Positions 41,466 to 51,015 of a DNA stretch of 64,000 bases are shown here, piece by piece (within the stretch, counting starts at the first letter, position 1; the number at the start of each line of letters is the position of its first letter). The translations under genes were made by a program, and so were the position numbers. This DNA comes from Bisbaumannia pacifica (GTDB taxonomy: Bacteria > Pseudomonadota > Gammaproteobacteria > Pseudomonadales > Halomonadaceae): assembly GCF_007989625.1 (NCBI RefSeq), contig NZ_BJUK01000013.1, forward strand, positions 1 through 64,000, written 5' to 3'. Below the pieces are notes generated by a model. It did not search any database and was not told where the DNA came from. It worked only from the letters and a program-made list of their open reading frames with translations.

Positions 41466-41741
41466 ATGCGCAAACCAGAACTCGCCTCGGCGATCGCCGA
41501 ACGTGCCGATCTTTCCAAGGACAAGGCCAGCCAGGTGCTGAACGTGATTCTCGACGAGATCACCGGCAGCGTGGCCAAGGGGCAGGACGTCTCGCTGATC
41601 GGCTTCGGCTCCTTCACCGTGCGCGAGCGTGCCGCGCGCACCGGCAAGAACCCCCAGACCGGCCAGCCGCTGACCATTCCGGCCAGCAAGACCGTGGCCT
41701 TCAAGCCGGGCAAGGCGCTCAAGGACGCCGTCGCCAAGTAA
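41466..41741 (+). CDS. HU-family nucleoid protein
   Basis: Small DNA-bending protein that compacts the nucleoid. 91 residues from ATG 41466 with AGGAGG upstream. The HU signature GFGSFTVRERAARTGKNPQTGQPL, the arm-tip proline region (TIPASKTVAFKPGKALK) and the N-terminal helices are present. It fits HU better than IHF by length and arm sequence. The 134-base upstream gap holds a GC-rich hairpin near 41370-41390 (GGGGGTTCGCCCCC) that may end the reductase transcript. Confidence 0.95.
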   Translation: MRKPELASAIAERADLSKDKASQVLNVILDEITGSVAKGQDVSLIGFGSFTVRERAARTGKNPQTGQPLTIPASKTVAFKPGKALKDAVAK

Positions 41742-41807
41742 GGCCGTCCATCGCGGACCCGGTAGCCAGCCGCGCCGGGTCCGGGTTCTCGCCACGCAAG
41801 GAACGCC

Positions 41808-42164
41808 ATGAAGCTGCGTCTAATGTTGTGGATCCTGGGCTGGCTGCTCAAGCGCGCCCTGCGCCGTAAGCCGGCCTTCCGCGAGTCCCTGAGCCAGGCC
41901 AGGGGGCTCGACTGGGGGATCGCCACCGAAGACCTCTCCATCGCCCGCTATTATCGGATGTCGCCCCGTGGCATCCAGACCGGCAAGGGATTGCCGGTGG
42001 ATCTCGACCTGGAGCTACGCTTCGAGGACGAGGCCGCCGCCCTCAAGGTCCTGCGCAAACCGACCCAGCAGGCCTTCCTCGACGGCATGATGGCCGGTAC
42101 CGTGCGCCTGGTCGGCGACTCCGCCGATCTCACCAAGTTGCAGAAACTGCTGAAGCACCTCTAA
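41808..42164 (+). CDS. SCP2-like hypothetical protein
   Basis: 118-residue protein with a hydrophobic, basic N-terminus (MKLRLMLWILGWLLKRALRRK) that could anchor it to the membrane. The C-terminal part (VLRKPTQQAFLDGMMAGTVRLVGDSADLTKLQKLLK) resembles the end of sterol-carrier-protein-2-type lipid-binding domains. No catalytic motif is visible and the function is unknown. It lies 66 bases after the HU gene and converges with recG. AAGGAA lies before the ATG. The SCP2 assignment is by pattern only. Confidence 0.7.
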   Translation: MKLRLMLWILGWLLKRALRRKPAFRESLSQARGLDWGIATEDLSIARYYRMSPRGIQTGKGLPVDLDLELRFEDEAAALKVLRKPTQQAFLDGMMAGTVRLVGDSADLTKLQKLLKHL

Positions 42165-42191
42165 TCGGCTGCGCCCGGAGCTTCCGGCGCG

Positions 42192-44273
42192 CTACACCTG
42201 CCCATAACGCCCAGCTTCATCCCCCAGCCAGCGCTGAATCAGCGGCTCGCTGGCCTCCGGGGCCTGTTCCAGCAGGGCCTTGGCCAGCTCGCCGACTCGT
42301 TCCAGCAGGTCGCGGTCCCGCTCCAGGTCGGCGATCTTCATCTGCGCCAGGCCGGTCTGGCGGGTGCCCAGCACCTCGCCGGGGCCGCGCAGCTCCAGGT
42401 CCTTCTCGGCGATACGGAAGCCATCGGTGGTCTCGCGCATCACCGCCAGGCGCTCCCGGGAGTGGGCCGACAGCGGCGGGTGGTAGAGCAACACGCAGAA
42501 GCTCTCGGTGGCGCCACGCCCTACCCGGCCGCGCAACTGGTGCAGCTGGGAGAGTCCCAGCCGCTCCGGGTTCTCGATGATCATCAGGCTGGCATTGGGC
42601 ACGTCCACCCCCACCTCGATCACCGTGGTGGCCACCAGCAGGTCCAGCTCGCCGGCCTTGAAGGCCGCCATCACCTCGGCCTTCTCCGCCGCCTTCATGC
42701 GCCCGTGGACCAGGCCGATGGCGAGTTCCGGGAGCTGCTCGGTGAGCTCGTCCCGGGTCGCCTCGGCGGCCTGGCACTGCAGCGCCTCGGACTCCTCGAT
42801 CAGGGTACAGACCCAGTAGGCCTGGCGCCCCTCGGCGCAGGCATGGCGGATGCGCGCCACCACCTCCGGGCGGCGCTCGTCGGGCACCGCCACCGTTTGC
42901 ACCGGGGTGCGCCCCGGGGGCAGTTCGTCGATCACCGACAGGTCCAGGTCGGCATAGGCGCTCATCGCCAGGGTGCGGGGGATCGGCGTGGCGGTCATCA
43001 CCAGCTGGTGGGGCGTCAGGCCGGCGGCCTCGCCCTTCTCGCGCAGGGCCAGGCGCTGGTGGACGCCGAAGCGGTGCTGCTCGTCGATGATCGCCAGCCC
43101 CAGGCGCTGGAAGTGGACGTCGTCCTGGAAGAGGGCATGGGTGCCCACCACCAGTTGGGCGCGGCCATCCAGCAGCGCCGCCTTGGTGTCCAGGCGTGCC
43201 TTGCCCTTGAGCTTGCCGGCCAGCCAGGCCACCTCGATGCCCAGCGGCTCGAACCAGGCGCGGAAGGTGCGGAAGTGCTGCTCGGCGAGGATCTCGGTGG
43301 GCGCCATCACCGCCGCCTGGCAGCCGCCGGCGATGGCGGCGAGTGCCGCCAGGGCCGCCACCACCGTCTTGCCGGAGCCCACGTCGCCCTGCACCAGGCG
43401 CAGCATGGGCAGGGGGCGCTGCAGGTCGGCGGCGATCTCGTCGAGCACCCGGCGCTGGGCGCCGGTCAGGCTGAACGGCAGCTGGGCGACGAAGCGCGCC
43501 TGCAGGCCGCGGCCGGAGGGCAGTTCGGGGGCGCCATCGGCCTGGATGCGCAGGCGTACCTGGCGCAGGCTGAGCTGATGGGCCAGCAGCTCCTCCAGGG
43601 CCAGGCGGCGAATGGCCGGGTGGTGACCATCGGCCAGGCTGTCGAGATCGGCCTCCGGGGGCGGCTCATGCAGGGCATGCAGGCAGTGGCGCAGCTCCGG
43701 CAGGCCGAAACGCTCCCGCAGGGCCTCGGGGATCCAGTCGCGCAGGTCGTCGGGATGACGATCCAGCAGCGCCAGGGCCTGGCCGATCAGGGCCCGCAGC
43801 CGCGCCTGGTTGAGTCCCTCGGTGGTCGGGTAGATGGGCGTCAGGTGCTCCTCCACCGGGGCCTCGCCGCTGGCCAGCAGGCGGTACTCCGGGTGGTAGA
43901 TCTCCAGGCCGGTGGCCCCGGCCCGGGCCTCGCCGAAGGCGCGCAGGGGCACCCCGGGGCGAAACTGCTGCTGCTGGGCCGGCGAGAAGTGGAAGAAGCG
44001 CAGGCTGATGATGCCGGAGCCATCCTTGAGCCGCACCAGCAGGCTGCGGCGCCGCCCCTGAACCACGCTGGCGGCGGCCACCTCGCCCTCGATCACCGCC
44101 TCCTGGCCTGCCTTGAGGGTGCCCATGGGGGTGATGCGGGTGCGGTCCTGATAGCGCAGCGGCAGGTGGAAGAGCAGGTCCGCTAGGGTGGCGATACGCA
44201 GCCGGGCCAGCTTGGTGGCCAGCGCCTCGCCGACCCCCTTGAGCGCGGTGACCGGCTGCTGCAGCTCGTTCAT
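42192..44273 (-). CDS. recG: ATP-dependent DNA helicase RecG
   Basis: Branch-migration helicase that remodels stalled forks and Holliday junctions. ATG 44273 overlaps the oxyR stop (ATGA) and gives 693 residues, the same as E. coli RecG. The N-terminal wedge/OB domain (DLLFHLPLRYQDRT, ALRAF region) is followed by helicase motifs I LVQGDVGSGKTVVA, Ia MAPTEILAEQH, II IIDEQHRFG, III VMTATPIPRTL, and VI QLRGRVGRG. Coupled translation with oxyR is likely because no separate strong ribosome site is seen. Confidence 0.97.
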   Translation of the reverse strand: MNELQQPVTALKGVGEALATKLARLRIATLADLLFHLPLRYQDRTRITPMGTLKAGQEAVIEGEVAAASVVQGRRRSLLVRLKDGSGIISLRFFHFSPAQQQQFRPGVPLRAFGEARAGATGLEIYHPEYRLLASGEAPVEEHLTPIYPTTEGLNQARLRALIGQALALLDRHPDDLRDWIPEALRERFGLPELRHCLHALHEPPPEADLDSLADGHHPAIRRLALEELLAHQLSLRQVRLRIQADGAPELPSGRGLQARFVAQLPFSLTGAQRRVLDEIAADLQRPLPMLRLVQGDVGSGKTVVAALAALAAIAGGCQAAVMAPTEILAEQHFRTFRAWFEPLGIEVAWLAGKLKGKARLDTKAALLDGRAQLVVGTHALFQDDVHFQRLGLAIIDEQHRFGVHQRLALREKGEAAGLTPHQLVMTATPIPRTLAMSAYADLDLSVIDELPPGRTPVQTVAVPDERRPEVVARIRHACAEGRQAYWVCTLIEESEALQCQAAEATRDELTEQLPELAIGLVHGRMKAAEKAEVMAAFKAGELDLLVATTVIEVGVDVPNASLMIIENPERLGLSQLHQLRGRVGRGATESFCVLLYHPPLSAHSRERLAVMRETTDGFRIAEKDLELRGPGEVLGTRQTGLAQMKIADLERDRDLLERVGELAKALLEQAPEASEPLIQRWLGDEAGRYGQV

Positions 44274-45184
44274 GAAGTCCGCCGCTGACGGCACTTGGCG
44301 ATCGCCTCGGTGAGGGTATCGATGGCCTTGGGCCGCGGAAAGCTGGCCCGCCAGGCGATGGCCACGGTGCGTGACGGCGCCGGATCGCTGAAGGGGCGAC
44401 TCTCCACGCCCCCCTGCTCGTAGCGGCCGGTGCCGATGGCGGAGTGGGGTAGCACCGTCACCCCCAGCCGCGAGGCGACCATATAGCGGATGGTCTCCAG
44501 GGAGCCGCCCTCGGCGGTCAGGGTGTTGCTGGGGCTATTGAGCTTGGCGCTGATCGCCGGGCAGGCCTCGAGGATCTGGTCGCGGAAGCAGTGGCCCTCG
44601 CCGAGCAGCAGCAGGCGCTCGCCGAGCAGCTCCTCCTTGTCGATGCTGGCCTTCTCGGTCCAGGGATGGCTGGCCGGCATCAGCACCTCGAACTCTTCGT
44701 CATACAGGCGCTTGGTCAGCACATCGGTCTCGGTGAAAGGCAGCGAGATGATGATGGCGTCCAGCTCGCCGCTACGCAGCTTGCGGCGCAGGGTGGCGGT
44801 GAAGCCCTCCTCGATGTAGAGCGGCATCTGGGGGGCGCTGCGGGCCAGTTCGGGAATCAGGTCGGGAAACAGGTAGGGACCGATGGTGTAGATGGCGCCG
44901 ATACGCAGCGGGCTCGCCAACTGGTCCTTGCCGGCATTGGCCAGCTCCCGGATCACGCTGCTCTGCTCCAGCACCCGCTGGGCCTGTTCGACGATGCGCT
45001 CGCCCAGGGGGGTGACCTGCACCGTGGACTTGGAGCGCTCGAAGAGGGGCACGCCCAGCTCCTCCTCGAGCTTCTTCACCGCCACCGACAGGGTCGGCTG
45101 GGAGACGTGGCAGCGCTCGGCGGCGCGCCCGAAATGGCGCTCCTGGGCCAAGGTTACGATGTAGCGGAGTTCTGTTAGAGTCAT
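44270..45184 (-). CDS. oxyR: Hydrogen-peroxide-responsive LysR regulator OxyR
   Basis: LysR-type activator of peroxide defence genes, switched on by a disulfide. 304 residues: N-terminal winged helix (HFGRAAERCHVSQPTLSVAVKKLEEELGVPLFER) and an effector domain with the redox pair Cys199 and Cys208 in GEGHCFRDQILEACPA, at the same numbers as in E. coli. Divergent from an SDR gene; recG is translationally coupled downstream. The oxyR-recG order is shared with Pseudomonas. Confidence 0.96.
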   Translation of the reverse strand: MTLTELRYIVTLAQERHFGRAAERCHVSQPTLSVAVKKLEEELGVPLFERSKSTVQVTPLGERIVEQAQRVLEQSSVIRELANAGKDQLASPLRIGAIYTIGPYLFPDLIPELARSAPQMPLYIEEGFTATLRRKLRSGELDAIIISLPFTETDVLTKRLYDEEFEVLMPASHPWTEKASIDKEELLGERLLLLGEGHCFRDQILEACPAISAKLNSPSNTLTAEGGSLETIRYMVASRLGVTVLPHSAIGTGRYEQGGVESRPFSDPAPSRTVAIAWRASFPRPKAIDTLTEAIAKCRQRRTS

Positions 45185-45262
45185 GATGGTGCCTCGGCGG
45201 CATCCTCTCGGGGCAGTAATGTGTTATCCGATAGGGACTTTTTATCAAGGGGCAAGGGAAAG

Positions 45263-46141
45263 GTGAAGAAAACAACGACATTGATCGTCGGTTGCGGCGA
45301 TATCGGCATCACCCTGGCACGGCAACTCAAGGCCCAAGGCACGAGCGTCACCGGCGTGCGGCGCCGCCCGGAGGCACTGACCGAGGCGGGCATCGCCGCG
45401 GTGGCCGCGGACGTCCAGGATGCCGAGAGCCTGGCGGCCCTGCCAGACGCCGAGGTGGTGGTCTATGTGATCAGCGCCGACCGTTTCGAGGAGGAGGCCT
45501 ACCGGGCCGCCTACCCGGACGGGCTCAAGGCGGTGCTGGCCGAGTATGCCGGCCGCAAGCGGCCGCCTAAGCGGGTCTTCTTCGTCTCGTCCACCAGCGT
45601 CTATGCCCAGCAGGCCGGCGAGACCGTGGACGAGCACAGCGAGGTGGTGCCCCATGGCTTCTCGGGGCAGCTGATGCTGGAGGCGGAGCAGGCGCTGCTG
45701 GCCCATGACCTGCCGGGCACCGTGGTGCGCTTCTCCGGCATCTATGGGCCGGGACGTGATCGCCTGATTCGCCAGGTCCGCGAGGGGCGCATCGCGCCGG
45801 CCAGCCCGGCGATGTACTCCAACCGTATCCATCGTGACGATTGCACCGGGGTGCTGGCCCACCTGATCGACCTGGCCCTGGCCGACCAGCCCCTGGAGCC
45901 GCTCTACCTGGCCTCCGACTGCGAGCCGGCGCCGCTGCACGAGGTGATGCAGTGGCTGGCCGACAAGCTCAGGGTGGAGCCCAGCCAGGTGATTCAGTCG
46001 CCGTTGCGGCGCCGGGCCAGCAAGCGCTGCGACAACGCCCTGCTGCTCGAGAGCGGCTACCGCTTCCGCTACCCCAGCTTCCGCGAGGGCTATGCCCAGG
46101 TGCTGGAGGCGGGCGGTTTCCTGCCGACCAAGAAGGGCTGA
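45263..46141 (+). CDS. SDR-family NAD(P)-dependent oxidoreductase (YeeZ-like epimerase/dehydratase)
   Basis: Extended short-chain dehydrogenase of unknown substrate. The Rossmann motif is TLIVGCGDIGITLARQL near the N-terminus, and the active-site region has FVSSTSVYAQQ and an RFSGIYGPGRDRLI motif as in nucleotide-sugar epimerases. The catalytic YxxxK is not obvious, as in the YeeZ subgroup. GTG 45263 follows AAGGGAAA and gives 292 residues. Divergent from oxyR. A terminator follows whose 5' arm sits in a relic of pagL. Confidence 0.85.
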   Translation: MKKTTTLIVGCGDIGITLARQLKAQGTSVTGVRRRPEALTEAGIAAVAADVQDAESLAALPDAEVVVYVISADRFEEEAYRAAYPDGLKAVLAEYAGRKRPPKRVFFVSSTSVYAQQAGETVDEHSEVVPHGFSGQLMLEAEQALLAHDLPGTVVRFSGIYGPGRDRLIRQVREGRIAPASPAMYSNRIHRDDCTGVLAHLIDLALADQPLEPLYLASDCEPAPLHEVMQWLADKLRVEPSQVIQSPLRRRASKRCDNALLLESGYRFRYPSFREGYAQVLEAGGFLPTKKG

Positions 46142-46148
46142 TTACCAA

Positions 46149-46184
46149 GCCAGGCGGTAGTTCAGGGAGTAGACCTCGAAGCCG
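46149..46184 (-). pseudogene. Relic of a second pagL 3' end
   Basis: These 36 bases match the end of the intact pagL gene (46229-46264) in 34 positions, offset 80. Read on the minus strand the relic encodes GFEVYSLNYRLAW followed by TAA, against GFEVYSLNYRLAL and TGA in the intact gene; both mismatches inside the matched block are synonymous. It looks like the tail of a lost tandem paralogue. The relic keeps the terminal aromatic residue typical of outer-membrane barrels, which the intact copy lacks. Confidence 0.8.
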
Positions 46185-46207
46185 CCGACTGGAGAGCGGC
46201 CTTTTTC
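46181..46207 (+). terminator. Intrinsic terminator of the SDR gene
   Basis: GCCGC (46181-46185) pairs with GCGGC (46196-46200), followed by CTTTTTCT. The short stem and good T-run suggest moderate strength; the 5' arm is at the edge of the pagL relic. Confidence 0.65.
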
Positions 46208-46221
46208 TGGCCTGACGAGAC

Positions 46222-46728
46222 TCAGAGCGCCAGGCGGTAGTTTAGGGAATAGACCTCGAAGCCGTCATTGGGCCGCTTTATCCGCCCATTCGAGTAGTGA
46301 ATGGCGCTGAGGCCCAGTTCGCCGCCATGGGCCAGTCGCCATCCCGCCGCCAGCCGGTTCTCGAACTGGAAGGCAGTGGAGAGCTCCCGGGACTCCAGGC
46401 GCGTCTCAAGGAAGAGCCCGGCGCCGAGTCCCGCCTCCAGATAGGCCCCGCCGGGCGCGCCCAGGTCGTAACGGAAGGCCGGCGTCACCACCCAGGCGGC
46501 GTTATCGTCCGCATCATCGCCGGGCAGCAGCAGCACCCCCGTGGCCAGGCGCAAGTCGAGGCGCGGATGCCAGCGGCTAAGGTCGAATTCCTGATCCAGG
46601 GTCAGGCGTAGCGCCGGCGTGCTCTCGCTGGTATAGCCGAGGCCGACGTTCAGATCGGCCGGGGCCGGCGCGCTCAGTGCCAGCAGGGCCACGGCGAAGC
46701 CGGCTCCTAGTGCATGATGTCTTGGCAT
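46222..46728 (-). CDS. pagL: Lipid A 3-O-deacylase PagL
   Basis: Outer-membrane beta-barrel esterase that removes the 3-O acyl chain of lipid A, altering envelope and immune recognition. 168 residues from ATG 46728 (AGAGGGA upstream): signal peptide ending APAPA, then barrel strands. The catalytic triad pattern of PagL is complete: His and Ser in IHYSNG and Glu 12 residues after the Ser in PNDGFE, as for H126/S128/E140 of P. aeruginosa PagL. The C-terminus YRLAL lacks the usual terminal aromatic. Last gene of the gmk-spoT cluster. Confidence 0.88.
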   Translation of the reverse strand: MPRHHALGAGFAVALLALSAPAPADLNVGLGYTSESTPALRLTLDQEFDLSRWHPRLDLRLATGVLLLPGDDADDNAAWVVTPAFRYDLGAPGGAYLEAGLGAGLFLETRLESRELSTAFQFENRLAAGWRLAHGGELGLSAIHYSNGRIKRPNDGFEVYSLNYRLAL

Positions 46729-46754
46729 GTTCCCTCTCCCCCTCGGCGGCAATA

Positions 46755-47285
46755 TCAGTGCCGGCCACTGCTGGCCAGGCCACGGTATCGGTGGCGTCCT
46801 CCTTCGGCCACCGACTGAACCAGCTCGATTCCAGTGTAGTGCCAGTCGAGGCGAGGGCGGGGCAGCCTGGCCAGGACGCAGGGATCACGTTTCTCCGGGG
46901 CGGCGTGACGCAGCAGGGTGACATGGGGCAGGAAGGGGCGCCGGGGCGGCGCGAAGCCCAGCGGCGTCAGGGCCTGCCAGAGGTCGCGGTGGAGCGACTC
47001 CAAAGGAGGGCAGGGGCGGCTCGAGCCGAGCCAGACGATGCCGCCATGGGGGAAGCTGCCATAGCGATCCGCAGACCAGCTACCAGCGGGGCAGGGGAAC
47101 GCCTCGGTGAGCCGAATCAGGGCGTCGAGGCGGGACTCGGGCACCTCCCCGAGGAAGGCCAGGGTCAGGTGCAGTGAGGCGCGAGGGGTGGCACGCCCGC
47201 CGCAGTGGCGGCGGGCCTGCTCGGCCAGGGCGGCGAGGCGCTCGCCGAGGGCCGGGTCGGGGCGCAGGGCGAAGAAGAGCCGCAC
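46755..47285 (-). CDS. thpR: RNA 2',3'-cyclic phosphodiesterase ThpR (2H family)
   Basis: Two-histidine phosphoesterase that opens 2',3'-cyclic RNA ends; also known as LigT. Both signature motifs are visible: HLTLAFLGE (about residue 39) and HVTLLRHA (about residue 120). 176 residues from GTG 47285, 12 bases after the ridA stop; ribosome site weak. Located between ridA and pagL on the minus strand, so probably the end of the spoT transcript if it reads through the terminator before ridA. Confidence 0.9.
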   Translation of the reverse strand: MRLFFALRPDPALGERLAALAEQARRHCGGRATPRASLHLTLAFLGEVPESRLDALIRLTEAFPCPAGSWSADRYGSFPHGGIVWLGSSRPCPPLESLHRDLWQALTPLGFAPPRRPFLPHVTLLRHAAPEKRDPCVLARLPRPRLDWHYTGIELVQSVAEGGRHRYRGLASSGRH

Positions 47286-47296
47286 GCCGGGTCGGC

Positions 47297-47686
47297 TCAG
47301 TCGCCGATGACCATCACCGCTTCGGCCTCTACCTGGCTGCCCTTGGGCAGGGCCTTGACGCCCACCGCGGCACGGGCCGGGAAGGGGGCGCTGAAGAACT
47401 CCTCCATCACCTGGTTGACGATGGCGAAGTTGCCGAGGTCGACCAGGTAGAGGTTGATCTTGACGATCTCGCCCAGGGAGCCGGCGGCTTCCTCGCAGAC
47501 CGCCTTGAGGTTGGTGAAGACCTGGCGGGCCTGGGCCTCGAAGTCATCGGAGACCAGCTCCATGGTGGCCGGGTCCAGGGGGATCTGGCCGGACAGGTAG
47601 ACAGTGTTGCCGGCCTTGATGGCCTGGGAGTAGGGGCCGATGGCGGCGGGTGCCTTGTCGGTGTTGATCACGGCCTTGTTGCTCAT
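47297..47686 (-). CDS. ridA: Enamine/imine deaminase RidA
   Basis: Hydrolyses reactive enamines/imines released by PLP enzymes such as threonine dehydratase. 129 residues with the family signature [29 protein letters not shown], the active-site Arg in [23 protein letters not shown] and Glu near the C-terminus. Directly downstream of spoT, as in Pseudomonas, but a strong minus-strand terminator lies between them. Confidence 0.96.
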   Translation of the reverse strand: MSNKAVINTDKAPAAIGPYSQAIKAGNTVYLSGQIPLDPATMELVSDDFEAQARQVFTNLKAVCEEAAGSLGEIVKINLYLVDLGNFAIVNQVMEEFFSAPFPARAAVGVKALPKGSQVEAEAVMVIGD

Positions 47687-47713
47687 GGTGGTGTCCTCGC
47701 TGTGGTTGTGTAG

Positions 47714-47753
47714 GAAAAAGCGGGCCCCGCCGCCCGGCAGGGGCGGCGGGGCC
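47714..47753 (-). terminator. Intrinsic terminator after spoT (minus strand)
   Basis: GGCCCCGCCGCCC (47723-47735) pairs perfectly with GGGCGGCGGGGCC (47741-47753) over 13 bp; on the minus strand it is followed by CGCTTTTT. It should stop most spoT transcription before ridA. Confidence 0.88.
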
Positions 47754-47765
47754 GGAGGTTGTCGA

Positions 47766-49904
47766 TCAATTGCGGACGCGGCCGACGCGGCCCACCTGGG
47801 GCAGGTTGCGAATCCGCTTGATGATGCGCGCCAGATGGATCCGGTCGCGTACCGCCAGGGTCAGGTTGACGATGGCCAGGCGCGCATCGCGCTCCTCGAT
47901 GCCGATGCGCTCGATATTGGCATCGGCATCGGTGACCAGGCTGGCCAGCTCCGCCACCAGGCCGCGCCGGGTCTCCATCTCGATGCGCAGCGCCACCGGG
48001 AAGTCCTCGGCGATAGTCTCCGACCATTCCAGGGGGAAGAGCTTTTCCGGTTCCCCCTTGAGGTCGTTCAGATTGCGACAGTCGGCGCGGTGTACCACGA
48101 TGCCCTTGCCCACCGAGAGGTGGCCCAGCACCGGGTCGCCGGGCAGCGGGTGACAGCAGCGGGCGAACTTGATCACCATGCCCTCGGCGCCGCTGATCAC
48201 CACCGGGCTGTTGCCCTGGGCGGCTCGGGGAGCTCGGGGCGCCTCGCGCCCCTCCGGCAGGGCCTCCACCAGTTGGCGGGCCAGCGCATAGGCCATGCGG
48301 GTCCCCAGGCCGATGGATTCCAGCAGCTCGTCCTCGTGCTTGACCGACAGCGTCTCCAGTTGGGCGGCCAGGTGCCCCTCCGGCAGCTCCTCGAGACTGG
48401 TCTCGAAATCCGCCAGCGCCTTGTTGAGCAGGCGCCGGCCGAGCTGCACCGATTCGGTATGCTGCTGGTGCTTGAGGGCGTGGCGAATCGCCGAGCGCGC
48501 CTTGGCGGTGACCACGAAGGAGAGCCAGGTGGTATTGGGCTTGGCCCCCGGGGCGGTGATGATCTCCAGGGTCTGACCGCTCTCCAGCCGGGTGGAGAGC
48601 GGTGCCAGGTGACGATCGATGCGGCAGGCGATACAGCTGTTGCCGATATCGGTGTGCACGCTGTAGGCGAAGTCGATCACCGTGGCCCCCTGGGGCAGCT
48701 CCATGATGTCGCCCTTGGGGGTGAAGACGTAGATATCGTCGGGGAAGAGGTCGTTCTTGACGTGCTCGATGAACTCCAGCGAGTCACCGGCGTGACGCTG
48801 CATCTCCAGCAGCCCCTTGACCCACTGCCGGGCCCGGGCGTGGCTGCCCTCGGCGATGGGGTGATCGGTCTGACCGGCCTTGTAGAGCCAGTGGGCGGCG
48901 ATGCCGTTGTTGGCCATGGCCTCCATCTCGCGGGTGCGGATCTGCACCTCGATGGGCATGCCGCCGGCGCCGAACAGGGTGGTGTGCAGGCTCTGGTAGC
49001 CGTTGGCCTTGGGGATGGCGATATAGTCCTTGAAGCGCCCCGGGACCGGCTTGTAGAGGTTGTGCACCACGCCGAGGATGCGGTAGCAGCTGTCGACGCT
49101 GTCGGTGATGATGCGGAAGCCGAAGACGTCCATGATCTCGGCGAAGGATTTCCGCTGATCGCGCATCTTGCGGTAGATGGAGAGCAGGTGCTTCTGGCGT
49201 CCCACCACGTTGCCGGCCAGGCCCTCGTCGTCCAGACACTGCTGGAGGCTGGTCTGCAACTGGCGAATCGCCGAGCGGCGATGTCCCCGGGCCTTGCTCA
49301 CCGCCCGCTTGATGCGCTCGGCGCGCATCGGGTAGATGGCCTGGAAGGAGAGGTCCTCCAGCTCCACGCGGATGGTGTTGATGCCCAGCCGGCTGGCCAC
49401 GCGGGCGTAGATCTCCAGGGTCTCGCGGGCGATGCGGCGCTTCTTCTCCGGGCGCAGGGCGCCCAGGGTGCGCATGTTGTGCAGCCGATCGGCGAGCTTG
49501 ACGATGATCACCCGGATATCCTGGGACATCGCCAGCACCATCTTCTGGAAGTTCTCCGCCTGGGCCACCGCCTTGTCCTCGAAGGCGATCTGGGTCAGCT
49601 TGGAGACGCCGTCGACCAGCTCCGCCACCGGCTCGCCGAACTGGGCGGCCAGGGCATCCTTGGGCACGCCGGTATCCTCGATGACGTCATGCAGCATGGC
49701 GGCCATCAGGCTCTGATGGTCCATGTGCATATTGGCGAGGATATTGGCCACCGCCAGGGGGTGGGTCACATAGGGCTCGCCGGAGCGGCGACGCTGACCG
49801 TCGTGGGCCTGCTCGGCGTAATAGAAGGCGCGCTTGACCTGCTGGACTTCCTCGGCAGGAAGGTAGCTGCCGAGGCGGTCGGCCAGGTCGTCGATGGTAA
49901 ACAT
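47766..49904 (-). CDS. spoT: Bifunctional (p)ppGpp synthetase/hydrolase SpoT
   Basis: Controls the stringent-response alarmone. 712 residues: N-terminal HD hydrolase ([34 protein letters not shown]), synthetase domain ([56 protein letters not shown]), TGS domain ([33 protein letters not shown]), and a C-terminal ACT domain ending in [14 protein letters not shown]. The intact HD residues mark it as SpoT rather than RelA. rpoZ lies 53 bases upstream. Confidence 0.97.
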   Translation of the reverse strand: MFTIDDLADRLGSYLPAEEVQQVKRAFYYAEQAHDGQRRRSGEPYVTHPLAVANILANMHMDHQSLMAAMLHDVIEDTGVPKDALAAQFGEPVAELVDGVSKLTQIAFEDKAVAQAENFQKMVLAMSQDIRVIIVKLADRLHNMRTLGALRPEKKRRIARETLEIYARVASRLGINTIRVELEDLSFQAIYPMRAERIKRAVSKARGHRRSAIRQLQTSLQQCLDDEGLAGNVVGRQKHLLSIYRKMRDQRKSFAEIMDVFGFRIITDSVDSCYRILGVVHNLYKPVPGRFKDYIAIPKANGYQSLHTTLFGAGGMPIEVQIRTREMEAMANNGIAAHWLYKAGQTDHPIAEGSHARARQWVKGLLEMQRHAGDSLEFIEHVKNDLFPDDIYVFTPKGDIMELPQGATVIDFAYSVHTDIGNSCIACRIDRHLAPLSTRLESGQTLEIITAPGAKPNTTWLSFVVTAKARSAIRHALKHQQHTESVQLGRRLLNKALADFETSLEELPEGHLAAQLETLSVKHEDELLESIGLGTRMAYALARQLVEALPEGREAPRAPRAAQGNSPVVISGAEGMVIKFARCCHPLPGDPVLGHLSVGKGIVVHRADCRNLNDLKGEPEKLFPLEWSETIAEDFPVALRIEMETRRGLVAELASLVTDADANIERIGIEERDARLAIVNLTLAVRDRIHLARIIKRIRNLPQVGRVGRVRN

Positions 49905-49957
49905 GGGCGCGCCTTATTGCTGCGAAGGGAAGGAAGACACGAGGAACGGCGTCGCCG

Positions 49958-50212
49958 TTACTCGCCGTAGCCTGCTTCCGCTTCCGGCCGCGGGCGTACC
50001 GGCGCCTCCACCGGTTCGTTGAGCACCTGGTCGTCGATCTTGCCGGCGGCGATCTCGCGCAGGGCCATCACGGTGGGCTTGTCGTTGTCCCAGGGCAGCA
50101 GGGCATCACGGGAACCGCGGGCCAGCTGACGGGCGCGCTGGGTGGAGATCATCACCAGCTTGAAACGGTTTTCCACGTGATCCAGACAATCTTCAACGGT
50201 AACTCGCGCCAT
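49958..50212 (-). CDS. rpoZ: RNA polymerase subunit omega RpoZ
   Basis: Small subunit that chaperones beta-prime assembly and contributes to ppGpp binding on RNA polymerase. ATG 50212 ([31 protein letters not shown]) gives 84 residues; codons upstream in frame to 50290 are not conserved sequence. Followed by spoT and preceded by gmk on the same strand, the classical gmk-rpoZ-spoT order. Confidence 0.97.
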   Translation of the reverse strand: MARVTVEDCLDHVENRFKLVMISTQRARQLARGSRDALLPWDNDKPTVMALREIAAGKIDDQVLNEPVEAPVRPRPEAEAGYGE

Positions 50213-50276
50213 GAACGGTATCCTGATGTTGCACTGCCGGCGTGTGCGCGGCGTGTATTCGGGGGGACAAAAAAGT

Positions 50277-50993
<717 letters not shown>

Positions 50994-51015
50994 TCATGGC
51001 CCGCCGGTGCCCGGC

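Noticed and set aside
45185-45262. OxyR-binding site in the oxyR/SDR divergent gap
   Set aside because: Only one ATAG-type quarter-site is evident; the spaced four-element pattern is not present.
50165-50180. parS-like site with a CACGTG centre (TTTTCCACGTGATCCA) inside rpoZ
   Set aside because: Only 12 of 16 positions match the Pseudomonas parS form and it lies in coding sequence; too weak to call.
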